From contig JAWKTK010000020.1 of the NCBI GenBank assembly GCA_041399205.1, positions 129,066 through 193,065 of the forward strand: a DNA stretch of 64,000 nucleotides. The letters are read 5' to 3'. This document shows positions 21,401 to 29,885 of the stretch, in pieces. The notes beneath the pieces were generated by a model. It made no database searches and had not been told where the DNA came from. It worked only from the letters and a program-made list of their open reading frames with translations. The DNA is from JAGQOZ01 sp041399205 (lineage in GTDB: Bacteria; Planctomycetota; Planctomycetia; Pirellulales; Pirellulaceae). Positions within the stretch are counted from its first letter, which is position 1. Every line of letters begins with the position of its first letter. Position numbers and translations under genes: made by a program.

Positions 21401-21611
21401 CACGCATGGATTTGACGAAGTGCGCATACTGTGCCGTGACGAACCGGGAACCTTGTCTGCCACCAGCGATACATCAACCCAATATACGACTGCCCAACAG
21501 CAGACCGGATTCACCGGTTTTGATACCCTGGTCGGGTTTCGCCACGACCAACGCATTGTGGAAGTTGACTTAGACGACGTCGACCAACTGTTCAAGTCCA
21601 TCCAATTGTAG
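18486..21611 (+). CDS. Subtilisin-like (S8) protease with C-terminal repeats, frameshifted
   Basis: A protein of about 1,040 residues. ATG 18486 is followed by a planctomycete surface-protein motif (VERIEDRLLFAAD). The S8 catalytic residues are the Asp in VVVIDSGVAYDH, the His in GTHVAGIIASD, and the Ser in SSGTSMATPYVAGAS. Two shifts break the frame between Asp and His: near 18728 (two bases missing or one extra, before LGGGFGRDY) and at 18823 (one base missing; ADY then HGTHVAG). From about residue 640, roughly seven modules of ~50 residues follow, built on D-x-A-x-x-YDS-x-x-x-D and TPxYAxMxG motifs. Likely exported. Repairing the two shifts gives a complete active site. Confidence 0.85.
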
Positions 21612-21840
21612 AATCCTGAAATGGCGCGACATCTTCAGCCGTGCGAAATTCTCGGCGTTCGTTCCAAATGAGTTGTTTCGCACAACCGATAGGCTGACAC
21701 GCTTTTGCCACACGATAAGTTGTGTGCCACCTTGACCTGCCCATCCAAAGGGCCAAGAATAAGCTTTTTGCCGAGCCGATGTTCGGCGAGTTCGTTCGCC
21801 CGTTTCATGTCTTGTTCAGAACAAAGGAATTACAACCGCC

Positions 21841-22584
21841 ATGGCGAAAAAGAAAACTCGCAAATCCCCAAATGCGTCAGCTCGCAAGACTCCAACAAGA
21901 AAGAAGACCACGGAGAAAAAGAAAACGTCCGCAAAGAAGAAGGCGTCAGCAAAGGGTAAATTACTGACGCGATCAGAAACCTGCGACCGACGTTTAGAGT
22001 GGAATCCGCAACAGATTGCGGCATTAGGAACGGACTCGGACGTGAACGTCGCCAGAATGTTGGGGGTGACCAAAACGGCCGTTTTTCAAATGAGTAAGCG
22101 AAAAGGAATCCCTCCCTTCGGAAAATCCCGAGACCAACTACGGCACAAATGGAACAAGACTCAGCTTTCTTGGCTTGGAAAACTGACAGACGGAGAAATT
22201 GCCAAACGCATGGGGATCGACTACACGTCTGTTTCGTGGAAGCGACGAACACTGGGAATCCCCGCAGCAGGATCAAGGGCCACCCGCCCCCAACGAGTAT
22301 GGTCGAAAAAAGAACTAGCACTGGTGGGAACCATGCCCGATGCCGTCTTGGCCAGGCAACTGGGAACCCATCGGCGTCGAGTGGCGTTGAAGCGAATGGA
22401 ACTTGGTATTCCCAACTTCACCACAAAAACATCAGAAGAAATCTGGACGAAGGAAATTCGCAGTCAGCTGGGAAAAGTCCCCGACCAAGAGATTGCCGAC
22501 AAATTGAATATTTCCATCTACCGAGTTCGCAGTTATCGCCTACGAAATCGGATCATGCTTACCAAAAAGGCCAGGCTTCGCTGA
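21841..22584 (+). CDS. Lysine-tailed protein with four HTH-like repeats
   Basis: A 247-residue basic protein. Residues 1-45 are Lys/Ser/Ala-rich like a histone-H1 tail (TRKKTTEKKKTSAKKKASA). Four tandem units of ~45 residues follow, each opening with W-[NST]-K-x-x-x-x-x-LG and ending with a helix-turn-helix-like EIAKRMGIDYTSVSWKRRTL pattern, then LGIP. They start near residues 53, 103, 150 and 199. Spacing and motif suggest independent DNA-binding Myb/resolvase-like helices. A DNA-binding or nucleoid role is inferred from charge and repeats only. A perfect hairpin terminator follows the stop. No family name recognised. Confidence 0.8.
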   Translation: MAKKKTRKSPNASARKTPTRKKTTEKKKTSAKKKASAKGKLLTRSETCDRRLEWNPQQIAALGTDSDVNVARMLGVTKTAVFQMSKRKGIPPFGKSRDQLRHKWNKTQLSWLGKLTDGEIAKRMGIDYTSVSWKRRTLGIPAAGSRATRPQRVWSKKELALVGTMPDAVLARQLGTHRRRVALKRMELGIPNFTTKTSEEIWTKEIRSQLGKVPDQEIADKLNISIYRVRSYRLRNRIMLTKKARLR

Positions 22585-22604
22585 TGTGCCCAACAAGGCG
22601 ATTT

Positions 22605-22650
22605 CGCGTGCTGGCGTATTGTGTCGCCATTGCCAGCACGCGTTTTATTC
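22605..22650 (+). terminator. Rho-independent terminator
   Basis: An 11-bp perfect stem, CGCGTGCTGGC (22605-22615) and GCCAGCACGCG (22632-22642), with a 16-base loop and followed by TTTTATT. It sits 20 bases after the stop of the HTH-repeat gene. Confidence 0.85.
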
Positions 22651-22756
22651 GGCTGCTTGCAATTGACGCAGCCTGCTCACTGAACTACCGTTCGCGACAA
22701 ACAGATCGAAACACAGTAGAATTCGATATGACGTCGGCCCGCGAACGTGTTGCCTC

Positions 22757-24178
22757 ATGGATCCACCCAATTTGTACCGGCGACTGCGCCAGCTTCGCAC
22801 CATTCAGCAAACTCGATTGTTCGACCCGAAATCTACCAATCGGCGAATCCTGAACGCTTCCGCCTTACTCGCAGCCACCACCGTCATTGCCAAACTGGTT
22901 GGCATGCTGAAAGAACTGTGCATCGCGTACGCGTTTGGCGCGTCCGACCAAATAGATGCATTCTTGATTGCGTATCTGCCTGTCTCTTGCGCCGTCACCG
23001 TCTTTGCCGGAAGCTTTGGCACATCCATGCTCCCTTCGCTGGTGGCCACTCAAGACGACAAAACACACCGTAATCAACTCGTGGCGCAATGCCACTTGCG
23101 ACTAATTTTGGTTTTGGCCAGCGTGGCGATAATCCTATTCATCACGGCTCCTAAACTTAGTGAATTACTATCTCCGGAAAATCACGAACATGCCCATCAG
23201 CCAATATCACGCTTGATGATTTACCTACTACCGGTTTTGTTCTTCCAAGGTCTCGCCTCGTTCTGGACCACCATTCTCATCAGCCAAGAACAATTCACTC
23301 TGCCCAGCCTGTCGGAAATCATCGTTTCCAGCAGTATCGCCCTCTTTGCCTTGCTCGGCCAAGCGAACTGGGGCGCCACCGGAATTATCGCAGGTCTAGC
23401 CTTCGGTTCACTCGTTCAATGGATCTTGCTGCAATGGTTGGCGCGGCGAACCCAATTCACTTTATTGCCCAGCTTGCGTGCACGAGCAATGACGTTTGTA
23501 AACGTCCGGCGGCAATACTGGTTCGTCGTGGCAGCCACTCTGGTGGCCAGTGCGTCTAACTTTATCGATACCGCCATGGCAGCCGGTGTTGGCGTGGGCA
23601 GTGTGGCCGTCCTGACGTTCGGCACGAAGTTGATTTCCGTCGTGAACGGCATTGGATCAATGTCGTTTGGTCGAGCGATCTTTCCACACTTAGCGGCCAT
23701 GGTGGCGGCCAGACAATGGCACGAAACATACCGCAGCGTATTAACCTTTGCACTGCTGATCCTGTTGATCACTGTGCCCCTGGCAGCCATCTTTGCCGTC
23801 GGGGCGCCATGGATTGTGCCGGCACTGTTTCAGCGAGGTGCATTCACAAGCCAAATGGCGGTGGACGTAACGCGAGTCATGCAGGCGGCCGCACTGCAAA
23901 CGCCACTCTTTGTGTTAAGCATCCTATTTGTACGGCTCAATTCCGCATTGAATCAAAATCAAGTCCTGACCGTGATTGCCGTCACGTCGGTTGCTAGCAA
24001 CATCCTGTTAAACCGCCTCTTTCTGAACTGGATTGGACTGCCGGGAATTGCTCTTTCCACCGCTTGCGTCTACGGATTATCGTTGTGCATTGCTGCGTCG
24101 TTCGCGTTCTGGGGATTGGCCAACCGCTCGAACGCAGAACATCACCAACAAAATGCATCGACGTCGCACGCCGCTTAA
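22757..24178 (+). CDS. MurJ/MviN-family lipid-linked glycan flippase
   Basis: A 473-residue polytopic membrane protein of the MOP superfamily with about 13-14 hydrophobic segments. Family signatures include the N-terminal VIAKLVGMLKELCIAYAFGA and DAFLIAYLPV stretches typical of MviN/MurJ. A ~30-residue cytoplasmic leader precedes the first helix. Essential MurJ flips lipid II. Here the gene heads a run of glycosyltransferases, so it may instead move an exopolysaccharide lipid intermediate in place of a Wzx protein; this is inferred from position. The next gene starts 42 bases downstream. A ~20-bp direct repeat (GCATCGACGTCGCACGCCGC) spans its 3' end at 24153 and 24184. Confidence 0.85.
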   Translation: MDPPNLYRRLRQLRTIQQTRLFDPKSTNRRILNASALLAATTVIAKLVGMLKELCIAYAFGASDQIDAFLIAYLPVSCAVTVFAGSFGTSMLPSLVATQDDKTHRNQLVAQCHLRLILVLASVAIILFITAPKLSELLSPENHEHAHQPISRLMIYLLPVLFFQGLASFWTTILISQEQFTLPSLSEIIVSSSIALFALLGQANWGATGIIAGLAFGSLVQWILLQWLARRTQFTLLPSLRARAMTFVNVRRQYWFVVAATLVASASNFIDTAMAAGVGVGSVAVLTFGTKLISVVNGIGSMSFGRAIFPHLAAMVAARQWHETYRSVLTFALLILLITVPLAAIFAVGAPWIVPALFQRGAFTSQMAVDVTRVMQAAALQTPLFVLSILFVRLNSALNQNQVLTVIAVTSVASNILLNRLFLNWIGLPGIALSTACVYGLSLCIAASFAFWGLANRSNAEHHQQNASTSHAA

Positions 24179-24219
24179 TCAGAGCATCGACGTCGCACGC
24201 CGCGAAGTCAGTTTTCCCG

Positions 24220-25419
24220 ATGAACGTTTCAGCATCTTCCGCCAACCAATCAATCGCAACCAGCAACGCACAGCCAAAGCGACTTGGCGGTCCTAAGCAA
24301 ATCGAATCACCCAAGCGACGCCTTTCGCTGGTCATTAGCTCGCTGCGACTAGGCGGAGCACAACGAGTGCTGGTGACACTGGCACGCGAATGGATTCGCC
24401 AAGGACATGCGGTTTCATTTGTGACCAACGCCGGGGCGGATCAGGATTTCTATTCGCTACCAAAATCGGTTCGACGCGAATCGTTGAACTTAGAGTGTTC
24501 CAACCAGTCGAGGTTGAGCCGCGTGATAGCACCTGGAAAACGCATCCTTCGTTTGCGCCGAGCACTGCAGCGCCAGCGTCCCGATGTCGTGATCAGCTTT
24601 TGTGATCGAACCAATTTAGAAACGCTGCTTGCCACACGAGGCATCAATGTACCGGTGATTGTTTCCGAGCGAACCAACCCGCACCAGAACCCTCAGCACT
24701 GGCCCTGGCCCCTGCTGCGAAGGCAACTTTATCCGCTAGCGTCGTGCATGGTCGTACAGACCACGGCAGTGGGCCGGCACACTCAATCGCACGCCCCCGG
24801 AACTCGCGTCACCACCATTGCCAACCCTCTGCGTCCTTTGGCGGAAAATTCGCCGCAAACGAATCGACTAGAGACAATTGTCGCCGTCGGTCGATTAGAT
24901 CCGTGCAAAGGCTTGGACACGCTCATCGCGGCGTTCGCAACAATTCACGAACGTTACCCATCGTGGACGGTGCAAATCATTGGCGAAGGCTCGGAACGAA
25001 CAGCTCTAACAGCCCTGGTCGCGAAGCTCAATCTGCAGCATCGAATTCACTTCGTCGGCCAAACGCAGCATCCCGAAGAATATCTCGCCACCGCCGGTAT
25101 CTATGTACTGCCGTCGCGCTGGGAAGGCTTTCCGAATTCGCTTTTGGAAGCCATGGCTGCTGGTTGTCCTTGCCTGGCAGCTGACTGTGACTTTGGACCA
25201 GCCGAATTGATCCACCATGGCAAAAACGGTCTGCTCACACCGGTGGACGACGCGACAACGTTGGCCTCGCACTTAGAACAACTCATGACCGATGCCAAAC
25301 TTCGAACGCAGCTGGGCCAACGCGCTTCTGAAGTTCATCAAGAGTACCGATTGTCGTCCATCATCCAGCAGTGGAACAACTTAGTGGAACAAGTGATGGC
25401 AGAGACATCAAGGACTTGA
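24220..25419 (+). CDS. Glycosyltransferase family 4, cluster GT 1
   Basis: A 399-residue GT-B enzyme. ATG 24220 is chosen because the upstream in-frame region overlaps the flippase gene and has no family similarity. The N-terminal motif SSLRLGGAQRVLVTLAREW is typical of GalNAc-transferase-type GT4 enzymes (compare PglH/PglJ). The donor domain has VAVGRLDPCKGLDTLI, then IIGEGSERTAL, then PSRWEGFPNSLLEAMAAGCP with the EX7E motif. It would add a sugar to the lipid-linked repeat unit. It sits between the flippase and a second GT4 with short gaps, so one operon is likely. Confidence 0.9.
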   Translation: MNVSASSANQSIATSNAQPKRLGGPKQIESPKRRLSLVISSLRLGGAQRVLVTLAREWIRQGHAVSFVTNAGADQDFYSLPKSVRRESLNLECSNQSRLSRVIAPGKRILRLRRALQRQRPDVVISFCDRTNLETLLATRGINVPVIVSERTNPHQNPQHWPWPLLRRQLYPLASCMVVQTTAVGRHTQSHAPGTRVTTIANPLRPLAENSPQTNRLETIVAVGRLDPCKGLDTLIAAFATIHERYPSWTVQIIGEGSERTALTALVAKLNLQHRIHFVGQTQHPEEYLATAGIYVLPSRWEGFPNSLLEAMAAGCPCLAADCDFGPAELIHHGKNGLLTPVDDATTLASHLEQLMTDAKLRTQLGQRASEVHQEYRLSSIIQQWNNLVEQVMAETSRT

Positions 25420-25570
25420 TTACCAGCTGATCTTGACCCGCGCCCAACGACTTGGTACTTACCTGCCATGCACGAATTGTAACGCAGGAAAGGCGATTGC
25501 CGAATCGGAACTTCGCGAGCTTCGCACAATTGAATCTTGCCCACTTTCAATCCGGACGCCTGCCAGCTTG

Positions 25571-26725
25571 ATGGAGCAACACGTTATGGACAATTTGGAT
25601 CAACGCGCCCAGTTGATGCTGGTTGTCCCTTCGCTTCGCATTGGTGGAGCAGAAACGGTGATGATTCGCTTGGCCAATGAATGGGCATCACGCCAGCGCC
25701 AAGTCGAATTGGTGGTGTGCGGCCAAGACGGCCCGCTGGCGGAACGAATCGATCCTGCCCTTCGCATCACGCGACTCGCTGCACCGCGCATGGCGTTCGC
25801 TTTGCATCGCTTGTTAAGTGTGGTTCGACGTCGTCGTCCTGCGGTAGTGCTCAGCACCGTCGCGCATACCAATTTGGCGTGCTGTCTGTTACGTCCTTGG
25901 TTTCCGCCAGAAACACAGCTTGTCGTTCGAGAAACCAATGTGGCCTCGCGACGAACCAACCAAATTTCCGAATTCGCCTTCCACGCAGCTCGCCAACGGT
26001 TACTGCGTCGCGCCGACCATGTTATCTGTCAATCCAATGCCATGCGACGAGTCGTAGTACACGAGTTCCAAATTCCGCGGCAGAAGCAAGCGGTTATCGC
26101 CAATCCGTTGCCTCCACAGGACGTGAATGGTCACATCCCAAATCCGTTTGCTGAACCCAACTGCATCAACTTGCTGGCCGCCGGAAGTTTCACTCGCAAG
26201 AAAGGCTTTGATCTTTTGCTACAAGCGTTCGCCAAACTGGTGCAACGCGACACGAACGTCCGCTTAACGCTCATTGGCGAAGGACCGCAGCAGAATCAGT
26301 TGCTTCGCCAATGCGAACAAATAAAGCTCAACGGCCATGTTCATTTTCTGCCATTTCAAGCTGACTTGGCACCGTGGTATCGCCATGCGGATTTATTCGT
26401 CCTGCCATCGCGGTTCGAAGGAACTCCTAACGTCTTGCTGGAAGCGATGTGGCACGGCTGTCCGGTGGTCGCTAGTTCGCATCCCGGCGGAACGGCGGAA
26501 CTGCTGCAAAGCGTGGGCCTGGAAGAACGTATGGTTACCGATTTGTCCCTTTGGGACGAAGCGTGGTTTCAGCCGCTGCCTGCAGCGACCGACGAACGTC
26601 TTGCCGCCAACTACGCCATCGACACCATTGTGGATCAGTACGAATCGTTATTTGCGCAGCTAAGTCCCTCTTGGCAACTTACTCCGCCGCGCCGTGCCTG
26701 CAAACAAGAAGGGCAAGCGGCATGA
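25571..26725 (+). CDS. Glycosyltransferase family 4, cluster GT 2
   Basis: A 384-residue GT-B enzyme. ATG 25571 (MEQHVMDNLDQ) is taken, with ATG 25586 possible; longer starts add unrelated sequence. The N-terminus has VVPSLRIGGAETVMIRLANE. The donor half has LLAAGSFTRKKGFDLLLQAF, TLIGEGPQQNQL, and PSRFEGTPNVLLEAMWHGCP (EX7E). The stop overlaps the next gene's start as ATGA, so it is co-translated with the polymerase-like protein. It is a paralogue of the neighbouring GT genes, with the same overall architecture. Confidence 0.9.
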   Translation: MEQHVMDNLDQRAQLMLVVPSLRIGGAETVMIRLANEWASRQRQVELVVCGQDGPLAERIDPALRITRLAAPRMAFALHRLLSVVRRRRPAVVLSTVAHTNLACCLLRPWFPPETQLVVRETNVASRRTNQISEFAFHAARQRLLRRADHVICQSNAMRRVVVHEFQIPRQKQAVIANPLPPQDVNGHIPNPFAEPNCINLLAAGSFTRKKGFDLLLQAFAKLVQRDTNVRLTLIGEGPQQNQLLRQCEQIKLNGHVHFLPFQADLAPWYRHADLFVLPSRFEGTPNVLLEAMWHGCPVVASSHPGGTAELLQSVGLEERMVTDLSLWDEAWFQPLPAATDERLAANYAIDTIVDQYESLFAQLSPSWQLTPPRRACKQEGQAA

Positions 26726-27876
26726 CAGAACCACTTTCTCACTTGTTGGGCGTCGCCATTTGTGTCGGCTGCGTTGGTCTGGGACTGCTATGGAAAAGAC
26801 TCCCCGCCTGGCTACTGCTGCCGATCTTGGTCATCAAACTTTCCATCCCGGTCACCTACTTTGCGTTCTACTATGACGGGACGTGGAATTTCCTGGACGA
26901 CTTCACCTACTACGATGAAAGTGCCAACCTAGTGGCACTCGGCTACACGCCTTACGAACTTCTGACCACCGATGAAGGACAAAAGGTTGTCACTTCCGTC
27001 AGTGGCAGTCGCCACACGTTTTACTACGTGGTGAACACGCTAGCGATTCAGCTATTCGGAGATTTTTATTCGTCCGGTGTTTTCTTCAACATCGCCATCA
27101 GCATCGCGTCTGCCTGCTTGTTCGCCAAGTCGATGGAGCGACTCGGGTTCGAACCAACCTATTGCCGTTGGCTATTGGCATTTCAATTGTTGCACTGGGA
27201 ATACCTATCCTGGACGTCCCTGATCAACGCGAAGGATACGGTCGTGGAACTGCTGATTGTCACCACGCTGTATCATGTAATCCGCTGGCAACAACAACAT
27301 TCGTTGCTTTCCGCCATCATGATGATCATCAGCATCTATTTGCTGACGACGGTGCGCTTGTATGTTCCTCCTGTAATGTTCGCCGGCATCACACTCGCCA
27401 CTGTGATTTCGTCCAAGGATATTCGAGCATACGTGATTCTGCTGGCCGGTAGCGCCGCGTCGCTTTATTACTTACGCAACTATTCGCAACACTTGAATTC
27501 ACTACGTTTCGATGATGTCATTTACGGCAGCATTCGGTTCGTACTAACGCCTCGTCCCTGGGACATTTCGGTCGAAAAGTCATTTCTATTCTGGCCTTCG
27601 ATCTTTCAGTGGTCCACCATGCCGCTGGCCCTCTTTGGTGCCATCCACGTATGGCGAAGTCGGCCCGCCGTCCGAATTTTCTTGTGTGTCCTACTGGCAT
27701 TCGTCTTATTTTACGGTGTGTTTATCTACGACCCGAGCCCTCGATTGCGATTACAAATCGCCGGCCTGTTTGCACTCACCCAGTTTCACTGCATATGGAC
27801 CGTGTTTCACTGGCTGTTCCAGCGAAACGAATCTTGGAACTTGGACTTGGCCGTCAATCACCTGGAAAGGGCATAG
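26722..27876 (+). CDS. Wzy-like polytopic membrane protein
   Basis: A 384-residue protein with about nine predicted membrane segments, starting at ATG 26722 inside the stop of the preceding GT gene. The longest external loop after the second helix contains YDGTWNFLDDFTYYDESANL, rich in aromatic and acidic residues, and the gene lies in a polysaccharide cluster. This fits an O-antigen/EPS polymerase or a GT-C-type transferase, but no diagnostic motif was recognised. Its stop is three bases before the GTG start of the AsnB gene. The assignment rests on topology and context. Confidence 0.65.
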   Translation: MTEPLSHLLGVAICVGCVGLGLLWKRLPAWLLLPILVIKLSIPVTYFAFYYDGTWNFLDDFTYYDESANLVALGYTPYELLTTDEGQKVVTSVSGSRHTFYYVVNTLAIQLFGDFYSSGVFFNIAISIASACLFAKSMERLGFEPTYCRWLLAFQLLHWEYLSWTSLINAKDTVVELLIVTTLYHVIRWQQQHSLLSAIMMIISIYLLTTVRLYVPPVMFAGITLATVISSKDIRAYVILLAGSAASLYYLRNYSQHLNSLRFDDVIYGSIRFVLTPRPWDISVEKSFLFWPSIFQWSTMPLALFGAIHVWRSRPAVRIFLCVLLAFVLFYGVFIYDPSPRLRLQIAGLFALTQFHCIWTVFHWLFQRNESWNLDLAVNHLERA

Positions 27877-27879
27877 CCT

Positions 27880-29853
27880 GTGTGCGGTTTTGTAGGCTTT
27901 TGGGGACCCGGCGCCGAATTCTCCGTCACAGGAGAAGCCGAAGCGATGGCCACGCACATGTCGGCCGCGCTTCATCATCGAGGTCCGGATGACTTTGGCG
28001 TCTTCGTTCAGCCCGAACAACAATTGGCATTGGCGTTTCGCCGTCTGGCCATCATGGACCTTTCGCCCGCTGGACACCAACCAATGACATCGGCCAGCGG
28101 TCGTTATGTCATTGCGTTCAACGGCGAAATTTACAACCACCAGGAAATTCGAAAACAGTTGCGGACACATCGTTCCGACGAATCCGCACCGTTGACCTTT
28201 CGCGGACATTCTGACACAGAAGTCCTGTTGGCCGCCATGGAACGCTGGGGAATCACGGACGCCGTCGAACGTTGCGTGGGCATGTTTGCCTTTGCTGTCT
28301 GGGACAATCGCACGCACGAATTGACATTGGGCCGAGACCGTTTGGGCGAAAAACCATTGTACTATGGACTGTTGGACGGCCAAATGGTCTTTGCGTCCGA
28401 ATTGAAAGCCATAGAACGTCACGCTCGTTTTCCGTCTTCCATCCAGCGTTCTGCGCTGCTGGACTATTTGCGTCACGGATACGTGTGTGGCACTCAATCG
28501 ATTTATGAAGACATCCTGCGCCTGCCACCCGCTTCGTTACTCACGGTGACTCGGCGCCAACTGGAAGAACGACGCTTGGCTTCGCCGCGAGCCTACTGGT
28601 CGGCGGAAGATCATATCGATTCGACCCTAGATCAACAGACCGACGAACAAATCTTGGCGGAACTTCAGTCGCGACTACTTGATTCGGTTCGCCATCAAAT
28701 GATCGCAGACGTTCCGGTTGGCGCGTTCTTGTCCGGCGGCATCGACAGCTCCTTAATCGTGGCGATGATGCGCGAATGTAGTTCTAAAGTCAAAACATTC
28801 ACGATTGGATTCGAAGAAGACGGCTACGATGAAGCCCCGTACGCCAAGTCGGTTGCCATGTACTTGGGCACGGATCATACGACGCTGTACGTCACACCCG
28901 AACAAGCTCGAGCGGTGATTCCGCAATTGCCTGAAATCTACGACGAACCGTTTGCCGATTCGTCCCAAATCCCAACGTTTCTGGTTTCACAGATCGCCAA
29001 ACAACATGTCACTGTCAGCCTGTCCGGCGATGGCGGAGACGAACTCTTTGGCGGCTACCGTCGCTATCAGAAGACAATTCGACTTTGGCATCGACGTTCT
29101 TGGTTGCCGCAGCGAATTTCTGAAACGGCGGCTGGCTGTTGCAAATACATGGAAACGTCGAACTGGCTTCCAGCTCGTTCGCGACATCGACTAAGCGTCG
29201 CAGCGTCTTTACTGTCCGCCTGCGGATTCGACGAATTTTATCGAGCCAGTATTTCTCGCTGGAAACGGCCAGAAGACTTAGTCGCAGGAGCTCATTTGCC
29301 CAAGCGACTGACCAATCGATTTGGTTTCCGCGATCACCATTTACTGCGACGCATGATGCAAACCGACTTGCACCAATATTTGCCAGATGACATTCTGACC
29401 AAGGTGGATCGAGCGAGCATGGCGGTGAGCCTGGAAACTCGCTCTCCGTTGCTGGACCATCGAGTTGTCGAATTCGCTCGCTCCTTGCCTCACGATTGTT
29501 TAATTCGCGATGGCAAGACCAAATGGGCGCTGCGTCAAATCCTGTACCAATATCTGCCCAGCCAGCTAGTGGAACGTCCAAAGATGGGATTCGGCGTACC
29601 ACTGGGTGCCTGGTTACGCGGACCGCTCAAAGATTGGGCTGACAGTTTATTGTCACCTGCAACGTTGCAACGGCACTCGCATTTCCACGCCGAACCGATC
29701 CAACAAAAGTGGCAGCAACACCTTGTCAACCAAATGGATCATACGCCCGCCCTGTGGGAAATTCTGATGTTCCAAGCCTGGTTCCAACAACGCGCCGCGC
29801 AGCGCCAACAACAATTTCGTCTGTCAAGTCGGCCGCAGGCCATGGCAGCTTAG
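27880..29853 (+). CDS. asnB: Asparagine synthase (glutamine-hydrolysing) family
   Basis: A 657-residue two-domain enzyme, started at GTG 27880 so that the catalytic Cys follows the initiator (M-C-G-F-V-G). The glutaminase domain has the FNGEIYNH motif (about residue 87). The synthetase domain has the PP-loop (FLSGGIDSSLI, about 285) and SLSGDGGDELFGGY. Known reaction: ATP-dependent amidation of aspartate using glutamine. In polysaccharide clusters of many bacteria such homologues are thought to amidate sugar or aminoacyl groups on the glycan, so this copy may not serve bulk asparagine supply. It is tightly linked on both sides in the same operon. Confidence 0.9.
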   Translation: MCGFVGFWGPGAEFSVTGEAEAMATHMSAALHHRGPDDFGVFVQPEQQLALAFRRLAIMDLSPAGHQPMTSASGRYVIAFNGEIYNHQEIRKQLRTHRSDESAPLTFRGHSDTEVLLAAMERWGITDAVERCVGMFAFAVWDNRTHELTLGRDRLGEKPLYYGLLDGQMVFASELKAIERHARFPSSIQRSALLDYLRHGYVCGTQSIYEDILRLPPASLLTVTRRQLEERRLASPRAYWSAEDHIDSTLDQQTDEQILAELQSRLLDSVRHQMIADVPVGAFLSGGIDSSLIVAMMRECSSKVKTFTIGFEEDGYDEAPYAKSVAMYLGTDHTTLYVTPEQARAVIPQLPEIYDEPFADSSQIPTFLVSQIAKQHVTVSLSGDGGDELFGGYRRYQKTIRLWHRRSWLPQRISETAAGCCKYMETSNWLPARSRHRLSVAASLLSACGFDEFYRASISRWKRPEDLVAGAHLPKRLTNRFGFRDHHLLRRMMQTDLHQYLPDDILTKVDRASMAVSLETRSPLLDHRVVEFARSLPHDCLIRDGKTKWALRQILYQYLPSQLVERPKMGFGVPLGAWLRGPLKDWADSLLSPATLQRHSHFHAEPIQQKWQQHLVNQMDHTPALWEILMFQAWFQQRAAQRQQQFRLSSRPQAMAA

Positions 29854-29885
29854 CGATTCACCGCCACATTCGTTTATTGTGTTCC

